Shown here piece after piece: positions 17,499 through 25,319 of a stretch of DNA of 64,000 nucleotides. Origin of the DNA: Kutzneria sp. CA-103260 (GTDB lineage Bacteria > Actinomycetota > Actinomycetes > Mycobacteriales > Pseudonocardiaceae). Both the position numbers and the translations under genes were made by a program. Below the pieces are notes generated by a model. That model saw nothing but the letters and a program-made list of their open reading frames with translations, searched no databases and had not been told where the DNA came from. Within the stretch, counting starts at the first letter, position 1. Every line of letters begins with the position of its first letter. Location of the stretch: assembly GCF_018263855.1 (NCBI RefSeq), contig NZ_CP073318.1:4464001-4528000 (forward strand), written 5' to 3'.

Positions 17499-18484
17499 AG
17501 GTGCTGTTCCTGGGCGGGGCCGGCATGATCGGCTCCGCCTGCGCGGACGAGGCGGTGGCGTCCGGTCTGGACGTCACCGTCGTCACGCGCACCGAACCGA
17601 GGCGGCCGCCGCCACCCGGGGTCCGCACGCTGCGGGCCGATGTCCGGGAAAGCGCTGCCCTGCAAGAGGTCCTCGGTGACGAGGAGTTCGACGCGGTCGT
17701 GAACTGGGTCGGCTTCAACCCCGACGACCTGCGCGCACATCCCGAGGTGTTCGAGGGCCGGATCGGGCAGTACGTGTTCATCAGCACCTGCTCGGTGTTC
17801 GCCCGACCGGTCCCGCAGCTGCCGGTGACCGAGTCGACGCCGCGCCGGCAGCCGGTGTTCGGCTATCCCCGGGGCAAGATCGCCTGCGAGGCGTTCCTGG
17901 AGGAGGCGTACCGGGACAGCGGCCTGCCGCTGACCGTCGTCCGGCCGGCACACGTCTACGACCGGACCGTGGTGCCGGTGTTGGCCGGCTGGACCGCCAT
18001 CGAGCGGATGCGCGCCGGCCGGCCGGTGGTGGTGCACGGCGACGGCACCTCGCTGTGGACGTTGATGCACTCCCGGGACTTCGCGCGGGCCTTCGTGCCG
18101 CTGCTGGGCAACGGGCACACCGTCGGCGAGAGCGTGAACGTGGTCTCCGGGGACATCCTGACCTGGGACCAGATCCACCTGGAGCTGGCCGCTGCGGCCG
18201 GCGTGCGGCGGCCGCTGCTGCGGCACCGGTCCAGCGAGGACATCGGCGCGGTGCTGCCCGGCTGGCGGGACGTGCTGGAGCACGACTTCCGGCACTCGAT
18301 GTTCTTCGACACCGCCAAGCTGCGCGCGCTGGTGCCGGGCTTCGCGCCGGCGGTGTCGTTCGCCGAGGGCGCCCGGGAGCTGGTGGCCCACCACGACAAG
18401 GAGCCCCGGCTGCGGGCGGTCGACGAAGGCCTGGATGCGGCGTTCGATCAACTCATCGAGCAGACCGATAGCAGACCAAAGTAA
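17495..18484 (+). CDS. NAD-dependent epimerase/dehydratase (extended SDR)
   Basis: 329 residues. Rossmann motif FLGGAGMIGSA at the N-terminus, STCSVFA at the catalytic Ser region, and YPRGK providing the YxxxK pair. Substrates are usually nucleotide sugars or free/keto sugars. The start is in an ATGA overlap with the TIM-barrel gene. The TAA stop lies within the palindromic operator that precedes the second GntR gene. Confidence 0.9.
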   Translation: MKVLFLGGAGMIGSACADEAVASGLDVTVVTRTEPRRPPPPGVRTLRADVRESAALQEVLGDEEFDAVVNWVGFNPDDLRAHPEVFEGRIGQYVFISTCSVFARPVPQLPVTESTPRRQPVFGYPRGKIACEAFLEEAYRDSGLPLTVVRPAHVYDRTVVPVLAGWTAIERMRAGRPVVVHGDGTSLWTLMHSRDFARAFVPLLGNGHTVGESVNVVSGDILTWDQIHLELAAAAGVRRPLLRHRSSEDIGAVLPGWRDVLEHDFRHSMFFDTAKLRALVPGFAPAVSFAEGARELVAHHDKEPRLRAVDEGLDAAFDQLIEQTDSRPK

Positions 18485-18498
18485 TACCACTTGGTATT
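18483..18498. promoter_or_regulatory. Palindromic GntR operator
   Basis: AATACCA-CT-TGGTATT: 7-bp inverted repeat with a 2-bp spacer, typical of HutC-type GntR operators. It lies 46 bp upstream of the GntR start and overlaps the previous stop codon. Half-sites recur at about 10910, 11045/11066 and 22935, each in front of another unit of the locus. Confidence 0.65.
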
Positions 18499-18529
18499 CT
18501 GGTCACCCGCCGACAGGAGGTACGAGCCG

Positions 18530-18547
18530 ATGCAGGGGCCAGCGTGA
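18530..18547 (+). CDS. Five-codon leader minigene (MQGPA)
   Basis: ATG CAG GGG CCA GCG TGA is preceded by an excellent AGGAGGT (18516-18522) eight bases away, and its TGA overlaps the GTG start of the GntR gene (GTGA). The strong ribosome site therefore serves the minigene, and GntR translation would depend on re-initiation. It may simply be a coupling device. Confidence 0.4.
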   Translation: MQGPA

Positions 18548-19299
18548 CCGCCGAGCAGCCGGTGCTGCCCGCCGCCTACCCGGAGCCGCTGTGGACGCAG
18601 GCGGCGGCGCTGCTGCGCACCCGCATCGCCGACGGCGAGCTGCGCCCCGGCGCGCGGCTGCCGCCGGAGCGGGACCTGTGCCAGCAGCTGTCGATCTCCC
18701 GGGTGACGCTGCGCAAGGCCCTGTCCGCGCTGGTCGACGAGGGCGTGCTGCGCTCGGCCCACGGCCGCGGCTGGTATGTCACCGCGCCGCCGCGCGGCGA
18801 CTGGCCCAACACCCTGGAGTCGTTCTCCGAGACGGCCCGGCGGATGGGCCTGGCCCCGACCTCCGAGGTGCTGCGCGCGGCCGCCGCGCCGGCCAGCTTC
18901 GACGAAGCCGAGACCTTCCAGATCGCCCCGGGCACGCCGCTGTTCCGGCTGGAGCGAGTGCGCCGCCTGGACGGCGTGCCGATCGCCGTCGACGAGTCGC
19001 TGCTGCCGGCCGACGTGGCCGAGGACTTCGAGCTCGTCGACTTCACCACGGCCTCGCTCTACGAGATCGTCACCGACCGCGGTTTCCAGCTGGCGCAGGC
19101 GGACACCACGATCGAGGCCCGGCCGGCGACCGCCGCCGTCGCCGAGCACCTGGGCGTGCCCGAGGCCACGCCCATTCTCCAGATGCGGCAGGTGGTCCGG
19201 GACCGGGCCGGCCGGCCGCTGCTGTCGTCCACCATCCGGTACGCGGGCGACCGCTACCGCCTGCGCACGTCCTTCACCAGAAACGCGGGAACGGAGTAG
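18544..19299 (+). CDS. GntR-family regulator, HutC/UTRA type (paralogue 2)
   Basis: 251 residues: GntR winged helix (RLPPERDLCQQLSISRVTLRKAL) plus UTRA domain ending TIRYAGDRYRLRTSF. It is a close paralogue of the protein at 9206-9970 and of equal length. It is followed after two bases by the SIS-domain gene and then the kinase, so it is probably autoregulated with them through the palindrome at 18483-18498. The ligand is likely an amino-sugar phosphate, by analogy with DasR/NagR-like HutC regulators (inference). Confidence 0.92.
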   Translation: MTAEQPVLPAAYPEPLWTQAAALLRTRIADGELRPGARLPPERDLCQQLSISRVTLRKALSALVDEGVLRSAHGRGWYVTAPPRGDWPNTLESFSETARRMGLAPTSEVLRAAAAPASFDEAETFQIAPGTPLFRLERVRRLDGVPIAVDESLLPADVAEDFELVDFTTASLYEIVTDRGFQLAQADTTIEARPATAAVAEHLGVPEATPILQMRQVVRDRAGRPLLSSTIRYAGDRYRLRTSFTRNAGTE

Positions 19300-19301
19300 A
19301 A

Positions 19302-20312
19302 ATGGTCGACGGCTTCATCGCCTACACGCGGGCCCGCGCCACCCAGGCAGCGGACCTCGCGGCGGCGGTCGACCGTCTGGCGAGCTCGGTTGCGGAGCTC
19401 GCCGCTGGGGGTCGTCTTTCCGGTCCTGGACCGGTTTTCGTGGGTATCGGCGCGAGCCTCGCGGCCGCGTGCGCGCCGGTGTGGACGCTGCGGGAGCGCG
19501 GCATCCACTCGTGGCGGCTGGGGGCGGGCGACCATCCGCTGCCCTTCCCGCCGAGCAGCCATCCGGTGTTCGGGGTGTCGCAGAGCGGCCGCAGCGCGGA
19601 GACGCTGGCCGTGCTGGAGACCATTCCGGTCGGCAAGCGGTATGCCGTGGTCAACGTGGTGCCTTCGCCGATCGCCGACCTCGCCTCCGGCCTGGTCGAC
19701 CTGGGCAACATCGCCGACAGCTACGCCTCCACCATCGGCTTCACCGCAACCGTCGCCGCGCTGGGCCTGATCGCCGACGCCTGGCACGGCGGCCGCGTCG
19801 ACGAGGGCTGGTCGCGGATCGGTGACGTCGTCGCCGCCGTCGAACGGGACCTCGGGCCGCAGATCCGTTCCCTGGCCCCGCTTTTCGCCGCTGCCACCTC
19901 AGCCGACTTCGTCGGCGCCGGGCCGTTCGTCGGCTCCGCCGAGGCCGGCGCCCTGCTGTTCCGTGAAGTGGCGCGCATTCCCGCCACGGGCATGAGCACC
20001 CGCCAGTACCTGCACGGCGCCATGGAGTCCGCCGGCGGCGGCGTGCACGTCCTGTTCGGCGGCGACCGCGAGTTCGCCGCCGCCGAAACCCTGGCCGGCG
20101 CCGGCCATCCGGCGATCCTCGTGACCAGCGAGGACTTCGACCCCGGCCCCCTGGCGCACCTCGTGCGCCTGCCCGCGCTGCCGCCGTCCCAGGCCGCCAT
20201 CGCCCAGATCGTCGTGGTGCAGATCCTGGTCGAGGCCGTCGCCGCCGTGCGTAGTGTGGCGATCGAGGAATTCGTCTTCCACAACAACGACATCAAGGTG
20301 CCGGAGCTATGA
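19302..20312 (+). CDS. SIS-domain sugar isomerase/deaminase-like protein
   Basis: 336 residues from the ATG at 19302. Two SIS domains: VGIGASLAAA, then the phosphosugar-binding FGVSQSGRSAETL, and in the second half VGAGPFVGSAEAGALLFREVARI with TRQYLHGAMES. This is the isomerase half of GlmS or an AgaS/NagB-II-like glucosamine-6-phosphate deaminase; no glutaminase domain is present, so catabolic deamination to fructose-6-phosphate is the natural reading. It lies two bases after the GntR gene and overlaps the kinase by ATGA, supporting a kinase-deaminase pair. Confidence 0.88.
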   Translation: MVDGFIAYTRARATQAADLAAAVDRLASSVAELAAGGRLSGPGPVFVGIGASLAAACAPVWTLRERGIHSWRLGAGDHPLPFPPSSHPVFGVSQSGRSAETLAVLETIPVGKRYAVVNVVPSPIADLASGLVDLGNIADSYASTIGFTATVAALGLIADAWHGGRVDEGWSRIGDVVAAVERDLGPQIRSLAPLFAAATSADFVGAGPFVGSAEAGALLFREVARIPATGMSTRQYLHGAMESAGGGVHVLFGGDREFAAAETLAGAGHPAILVTSEDFDPGPLAHLVRLPALPPSQAAIAQIVVVQILVEAVAAVRSVAIEEFVFHNNDIKVPEL

Positions 20313-21205
20313 GAGTTGTGGTCGGGGTCGACGTCGGGGGCACGAAGGTCGCGGTTCGGGTGGCGACGCTGGACGGCGAGGTGGTCAGCGATCACCAGTG
20401 GCCGGCGGACGGGTGGTCGGCGTCGCCGGTGGCGGCGGCGGCGCGGTGGTTGCGGTCGGTGATCTCGCTGGCGGTGCCGGCGGAGGACGAGATCGTGGCG
20501 GCGGGCATCGGGGCGCAGGGGTGCGACACCCAGGAGCACTGCCGGGATCTGGCCGAGGCGGTGGCGGCCCTGGGAGTGCACGCCACCGTGGTCAACGACG
20601 CGGCGTTGTTGGTGCCGGCGGCGGGGTTGAGCGAAGGCATCGGGGTGATCGCGGGGACGGGGTCGATCGCGGTCGGGGCGGACGCGAACGGCACGGTGTT
20701 GTTCGCGGGCGGGTGGGGCTGGGTGCTCGGGGATGAGGCGAGTGCGCCGGCCATCACGCGTGAGGCCACGAAGGCCGCCCTCGCTGCCTATGACGATCGA
20801 CGGCCGGATGATGGCCTGCTGCGGGCGCTGCTCGGGCACTATGGCGTCGCGGATGCGCCGGGGCTGGCCCGGGCGGTGAACGACTTCCCCACGCCGGAGA
20901 ACTGGGGGCCGGCGGCGGTGGCGGTGTTCGAGGCGGCCGACGCGGGCTCGACCCTGGCCCGCTGGGTGGTCGACGAGGCCGCTCGCAGTCTGAAACTCCT
21001 GGTCTGCCAACTGAAGAAGCGCGGCGCGGTCGGCGACACGGTGGTCGCCGCCGGCAGCGTGATCGTCCAGCAGCCGCGGCTGGCCGAGGCCTTGCGGTCC
21101 AAGCTGGTCGACTTCTACCCGTCGCTCACGTTGCGGCTGCTGGAGGTGCCGCCGGTGGCCGGTGGCGTGGTGCTGGCGCTGAGGCGGCTCTCGCCCCAGC
21201 ATTGA
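20309..21205 (+). CDS. BadF/BadG-type N-acetylglucosamine/glucosamine kinase
   Basis: 298 residues of the ASKHA fold. Phosphate-1 motif GVDVGGTK at the start, VNDAALL with the catalytic-type Asp, phosphate-2 IAGTGSIAVG, and adenosine motif AAGSVIVQQP. The BadF/BadG/BcrA family includes the GlcNAc kinases that follow chitobiose importers in Vibrio and the actinobacterial glucosamine kinases. Product would be an amino-sugar-6-phosphate, feeding the SIS protein encoded just upstream. Start in ATGA overlap. It ends exactly where the convergent GH9 gene ends. Confidence 0.88.
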   Translation: MRVVVGVDVGGTKVAVRVATLDGEVVSDHQWPADGWSASPVAAAARWLRSVISLAVPAEDEIVAAGIGAQGCDTQEHCRDLAEAVAALGVHATVVNDAALLVPAAGLSEGIGVIAGTGSIAVGADANGTVLFAGGWGWVLGDEASAPAITREATKAALAAYDDRRPDDGLLRALLGHYGVADAPGLARAVNDFPTPENWGPAAVAVFEAADAGSTLARWVVDEAARSLKLLVCQLKKRGAVGDTVVAAGSVIVQQPRLAEALRSKLVDFYPSLTLRLLEVPPVAGGVVLALRRLSPQH

Positions 21206-22900
21206 TCACCGCAACAGCGAGGCGGCCAGCAGGAACCAGGCTGAGTGCGGGATCCACTGCTCGGCCCAGCGCCAGGCGTTGCCGGCCGCGACCGGCCCGG
21301 CGGGCATGAAGTCGATGTCGTGCTCGTCCTCGAAACCGGCGGTGATGCCGTTCAGGATGCCGCCGGGCACGTTCTTGAAAATGGCGTGGTACTCAGGAGT
21401 GTTGCGGCCGCGGCCCTGCAACATGGAGCTGTCGAACGGGTTGAGGCCGAGCACCCAGTGCACCTGGTCATCGGCCAGCACGTGCAGGCGCTGCCGCAAC
21501 TCCTCGTCGCACTCGGGCTGCGCGGCGGTGACCAGGGCTGCGTAGGCGGTGGAGCAGATGCCGGCGTTCTCGCCCTGCCACCAGTAGCCGGTTTCGTTGC
21601 CGTGCGGGAAGAAGAAGCTGGTCCGCGGCTCCTCCCCCGTCGGCTGCACGTACTGGCGGGCCAGGCCGAACGGGTTGGCGACCTCCTCGTTGAGCCGCAC
21701 GGCGTCGCGGGCCAGGGCGAGGGCGGTGATGCGGGCCTGGGCGGCGACCGGCGAGTCGGCGCAGACCTCGGCGAACCGGAGCAGCGCGACGATCGGCAGG
21801 CCGGGCTCGGCGGCGTGGAAGAACGGCCGGCCCTCGACGTCGCCGACGAGGTAGCCGAAGCCGGGACCGTTGGTGTAGCGGCCGATCAGCGACCGGGCCC
21901 GGGATTCCGCATGCACCACAACGCTTTCGCCGGCGCAGACGAGCTCAGTGGCGGCCAGCAGCGCGCAGTAGTCGTCAATGACGCTCTCGGTGCCGTCGAA
22001 GCTGTACTCGGTGTTGTGGTCCGCCAGGTGGTCGAAGCCGCGGCGGGCCGCCCGCAGGTACTCGGCCGGCGTGAAGTCGCCGCTGACCTCGGACATGGAC
22101 GCCCGGGCCAGGGCGGCGATCGCCAGCCCGCCGCCGTGCCGGTAGGCGGCCTGCCAGCGCTGGGTGCGCACGCTGTCCTGTAGCGGCGCGTTGATCACGC
22201 GTTCGTTCAGGTCCTTGGTCAGCGCGTCGAAGATGCCGGTGTAGAAGTAGCCCTCGGGCGACTGGAAGCGGACCAGGAAGTCGGCGCCGTGCAGGCCCTC
22301 GTCGCGCAGCTTGGCCCCGAGCGCGCCGGCCAGGGTCTCGTCGGTGGCCCGCAGGTTGTCCCGGGCGGCGAAGAAGGCCCAGGCGCACAACGGAATCTGC
22401 TGCGGGCTCATCATCCGGGTGTACGTGAGGTGGCTGAGGAACTTGCTGAAGTCGCCGGAGGCGTCCAGCCAGCCGCCGCGGGCGTCGACGGTGCGGCCCG
22501 AGTCGTCGCCGTAGAACTTGGCCGCCCGGTCCTTGCGGTCGATCTCGCCGGTGGAGCGCACCGCCCGGAAGTAGTTGACGCAGTCGGACATCGCGGTGGC
22601 CGGGACGCGCTTGTCGGCGAGCTCGAACGGCTCCGAACGCTGGACGCCGTCCGCCGTCTCGATCTCCAGGTGGTAGGTGCCCGGCTCGCGGACACCGCTG
22701 AAGTCGAGACGGCGGAAGGCGCCGAGCGACCAGCGATCCACCGTCACCTCGGGACCCGGCGTCAGCTCCAGCCGCGTGCCGTCCGCGCCCACCACCGCTG
22801 CCGTGCGAATCTCGGTGGGCTCGGTGTGCAGCAGCATGGCTTTCTTGCTGCCGGCGGTGTCGTAGCCGAGGTGACTGGTCAGGATCGTGGTCGGCACCAC
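21206..22900 (-). CDS. Cytosolic GH9 glycosidase with N-terminal Ig-like domain
   Basis: About 564 residues from the GTG at 22900 (VPTTILTSHLGYD); a TTG at 22933 is less likely. Residues about 1-95 form a CelD-N Ig-like domain (VREPGTYHLEIETADG); the rest is an (alpha/alpha)6 GH9 domain with WLDASGDFSKF at the catalytic-base position, HGNETGYWWQGENAG, and GNAWRWAEQWIPHSAWFLLA near the C-terminal acid. No signal peptide, so it acts inside the cell on imported substrate. Non-secreted GH9 enzymes with this layout are exo-beta-glucosaminidases or cellodextrinases. The amino-sugar kinase and SIS genes make glucosaminidase activity the better guess. Confidence 0.87.
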   Translation of the reverse strand: MVPTTILTSHLGYDTAGSKKAMLLHTEPTEIRTAAVVGADGTRLELTPGPEVTVDRWSLGAFRRLDFSGVREPGTYHLEIETADGVQRSEPFELADKRVPATAMSDCVNYFRAVRSTGEIDRKDRAAKFYGDDSGRTVDARGGWLDASGDFSKFLSHLTYTRMMSPQQIPLCAWAFFAARDNLRATDETLAGALGAKLRDEGLHGADFLVRFQSPEGYFYTGIFDALTKDLNERVINAPLQDSVRTQRWQAAYRHGGGLAIAALARASMSEVSGDFTPAEYLRAARRGFDHLADHNTEYSFDGTESVIDDYCALLAATELVCAGESVVVHAESRARSLIGRYTNGPGFGYLVGDVEGRPFFHAAEPGLPIVALLRFAEVCADSPVAAQARITALALARDAVRLNEEVANPFGLARQYVQPTGEEPRTSFFFPHGNETGYWWQGENAGICSTAYAALVTAAQPECDEELRQRLHVLADDQVHWVLGLNPFDSSMLQGRGRNTPEYHAIFKNVPGGILNGITAGFEDEHDIDFMPAGPVAAGNAWRWAEQWIPHSAWFLLAASLLR

Positions 22901-22928
22901 ACCGACGCTAGCCGACGGCCCGCTCTGG

Positions 22929-22946
22929 TTCAACTGGTATGACCCT
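22929..22946. promoter_or_regulatory. Candidate GntR site between GH9 and ThuA-like genes
   Basis: Contains CAACTGGTATGACC; on the other strand CATACCAGTTGAAC, sharing the ATACCA half and the following TT with the sites near 10910 and 18483. It lies about 35 bp from the GH9 start and about 50 bp from the ThuA-like start, so it could control both. Confidence 0.45.
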
Positions 22947-22992
22947 GGACTGCTCTTTGTATTGTCGATGCTGTGTATTGCCGGTAGCGTCG

Positions 22993-23727
22993 GTGGCCGT
23001 GAAGCTGCGCGCCATTCCGTCCACGCTGGTGCTGGTCGACGGGACCGACCTGCACCACGACCTGATCGGCGCCGCCTTGGCGCTGCAGGAGATCGTCACC
23101 GAGGCCGGGCTGCCGGCCGCCCGGGGTGTCGGCGTGCACCGCTTCGCCGATCCCATGCCGGCCACCGCCGAGGCCGACGTCTACGTGCTTTACCTGTCTG
23201 GCCCCCGCTTCGAGCCCGCCGAGCAGCAAGCGCTGTCCGATCTGGTCGCCGCCGGCAAGGGGCTGGTCGCCATCCACGCCAGCAACCTGTTCGGGTTCGG
23301 TCCCGGCGGCGTCGAGGCGGACCGGGCCGGTGTCGAACTGGTCGGCTCCCGGTATCTGTCCCACGGCGACGCCGGCTCCGAGGGCCGATTCGACGTCCGG
23401 GTCCAGGCCGGCCACCCGGTCACCCGCCACCTCGGCGACTTCGCCATCGACGACGAGTACTACCTGATCGACTGCGAGCCCGACATCGAGGTGCTGGCCA
23501 CACGGGACACCTCCGACGGCCCGCAACCCATCGCCTACGTGCGCCAGCACGGCCAGGGCCGGGTCTGCTACACCGCCCTCGGCCACGATCCCCGTGCCTG
23601 GGGCAATCCCTGGTTCCGGCAGCTGATCCGGCAGGCGGTGCTGTGGACCGCGGGCGTGCCGGACGAGGACATCCTGTCGTGGTCGACGCGATGGCCGCTG
23701 GGCAACGGCCGCTTCATCGGGCAGTAA
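22993..23727 (+). CDS. ThuA-like protein (glutamine-amidotransferase-like fold)
   Basis: About 240 residues. LVLVDGTDLHHDL, VYVLYLSGP, GLVAIHASNLFGFG and ALGHDPRAWGNPWFRQLIRQAVLWTAG are typical of the ThuA family, linked to (keto)disaccharide use in rhizobia. The catalytic Cys of true class-I amidotransferases is not at the nucleophile elbow. Start is uncertain: GTG at 22993 or 22999 fits the domain edge, while the ATG at 22939 adds a Cys-rich stretch with no family resemblance. Divergent from GH9 and likely part of the same regulon. Confidence 0.8.
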   Translation: MAVKLRAIPSTLVLVDGTDLHHDLIGAALALQEIVTEAGLPAARGVGVHRFADPMPATAEADVYVLYLSGPRFEPAEQQALSDLVAAGKGLVAIHASNLFGFGPGGVEADRAGVELVGSRYLSHGDAGSEGRFDVRVQAGHPVTRHLGDFAIDDEYYLIDCEPDIEVLATRDTSDGPQPIAYVRQHGQGRVCYTALGHDPRAWGNPWFRQLIRQAVLWTAGVPDEDILSWSTRWPLGNGRFIGQ

Positions 23728-25314
23728 TCACTCCTCGGCGGCCAGGTGCGCGTAGGTCGCCCGCAGGTCGCGCTTGAGGATCTTGCCGCTGGGGTTCTTG
23801 GGCAGGGCGTCGGCGAGCACCACGAACTTCGGGCGCTTGAAGCCGGCCAGGCGCTCCTTGACGTGGGCGTGCACATCCTCGGCGGTCAGGGTCGAGTCGG
23901 CCCGGGGCACGACCACGGCGGTGACCGCCTCGATCCAGTGCGGATGGCTGATGCCGAACACCGCGACCTCGGCCACGCCGTCCAGCTCGTACACGGCTTC
24001 CTCGACCTCGCGGCTGGCCACGTTCTCGCCGCCGGTCTTGATCATGTCCTTCTTGCGGTCCACAACGGACAGATAGCCGTCCTCGGTCATGACGCCGAGA
24101 TCGCCGGAGTGGAACCAGCCGCCGGCGAAGGCCTCGGCGGTCTTCTCCTCGTCGTTGTAATAGCCCAGCGCGGCGTGCGGACTGCGGTGCACGATCTCGC
24201 CGACCTGACCGGGCGGGACCGGCTCGCCGAAGCCGTCGACCAGCGTCGTCTCCACGTTCAGGCAGGCGCGGCCGGCGCTGCCGAGGTGGGCGAGTTGCTC
24301 GTCGGGACGCAGGATGGTGGCCAGCGGGGCCATCTCGGTCTGGCCGTAGAAGTTCCACAGTCGCACGTCGGGCAGCCGGCGCTGGAGCTCGCGCAGCACC
24401 TCGACCGGCATCGGCGAGGCGCCGTAGTAACCCTTGCGCAGGCTGGACAAGTCGGTGCGGTCGAAGTCCGGGTGGCGCAGCAGCGAGATCCACACCGTGG
24501 GCGGGCAGAACAGCTTGGTCACCCGCTCGCGGTGGATCGTGGCCAGCATGGTGGCCGGGTCCGGGGCGGGCAGGATGATCGAGGTGGCGCCGAGATAGAC
24601 GTCCACTGAGAAGAAGCAGTCCAGCTGCGCGCAGTGGTACATCGGCAGCGAGTGCAGTTCCACGTCGTCCACGGTCATGCCGCCGTCGACGATGCACGAG
24701 ACGTACTGCGAGATCAGGGATCGGCTCGACAGCAGCACGCCCTTGGGCCGGGATTCCGTGCCAGAGGTGTACATCAGGCGCAGCGGGTCGTCGTCGGCCA
24801 CCGCGATGTCGATCGGGCTGTCATCGCCCTCGCGCCACCACGCGTCGACGTCCTCCCAGCCCTCCTGAGCCGGTCCGATGGCGCCACGAATCCCGCCTTC
24901 GATGCCGGCCTTGGCCAGGGCCTGGTCGGCCGTCGGGCGAAGCGCGCTCTCCGCCACCATCCCGGCCGCGCCGGAGTGGGTGAGGATGTAGGCGATCTCG
25001 TCCGCGCCCAGCATGAAGTTCACCGGCACCAGCACCACGCCGAGCCGGGCCGTGGCGAACACCAGGACCGCGAACTGCCAGCAGTTGTGCGACAGCAGGG
25101 CCAGCCGGTCACCCTTGGCCAGGCCACGTTCGGCGAGCGCCCGCCCGCAGCGGTTCACCGCCGCGTCGAACTCGGCGTACGTGAAGCGCTGGTCGCCGAA
25201 GACGACCGCGAGCTTGTCCGGGTAGCGGCGGGCGGTGCGGTGCAGCAGGTCCCCGACGCCGTGCTGGCGGGCCCGGGCGATCGCGGCGGCGGTGGCGTCG
25301 GTGTACATGCCCAC
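23728..25314 (-). CDS. Acyl-CoA synthetase (AMP-binding, ANL superfamily)
   Basis: 528 residues. Ordered ANL motifs: MYTSGTESRPKGV (P-loop), NFYGQTEMAPLA, GWFHSGDLG, DRKKDMIKTGGENV hinge and LPKNPSGKILKRDLR with the catalytic Lys. Activates a fatty or aromatic acid as acyl-AMP and transfers it to CoA; chain preference is not readable. No signal or membrane anchor. It starts only five bases after the stop of the LacI gene on the same strand, so it is likely co-transcribed with the regulator. Confidence 0.92.
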   Translation of the reverse strand: MGMYTDATAAAIARARQHGVGDLLHRTARRYPDKLAVVFGDQRFTYAEFDAAVNRCGRALAERGLAKGDRLALLSHNCWQFAVLVFATARLGVVLVPVNFMLGADEIAYILTHSGAAGMVAESALRPTADQALAKAGIEGGIRGAIGPAQEGWEDVDAWWREGDDSPIDIAVADDDPLRLMYTSGTESRPKGVLLSSRSLISQYVSCIVDGGMTVDDVELHSLPMYHCAQLDCFFSVDVYLGATSIILPAPDPATMLATIHRERVTKLFCPPTVWISLLRHPDFDRTDLSSLRKGYYGASPMPVEVLRELQRRLPDVRLWNFYGQTEMAPLATILRPDEQLAHLGSAGRACLNVETTLVDGFGEPVPPGQVGEIVHRSPHAALGYYNDEEKTAEAFAGGWFHSGDLGVMTEDGYLSVVDRKKDMIKTGGENVASREVEEAVYELDGVAEVAVFGISHPHWIEAVTAVVVPRADSTLTAEDVHAHVKERLAGFKRPKFVVLADALPKNPSGKILKRDLRATYAHLAAEE

Positions 25315-25319
25315 TGACT

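Noticed and set aside
9963..23727. Reading the importer as a plain dipeptide transporter
   Set aside because: Motifs alone allow it, but no peptidase is present, while a sugar kinase, SIS protein, GH9 and isomerase are.
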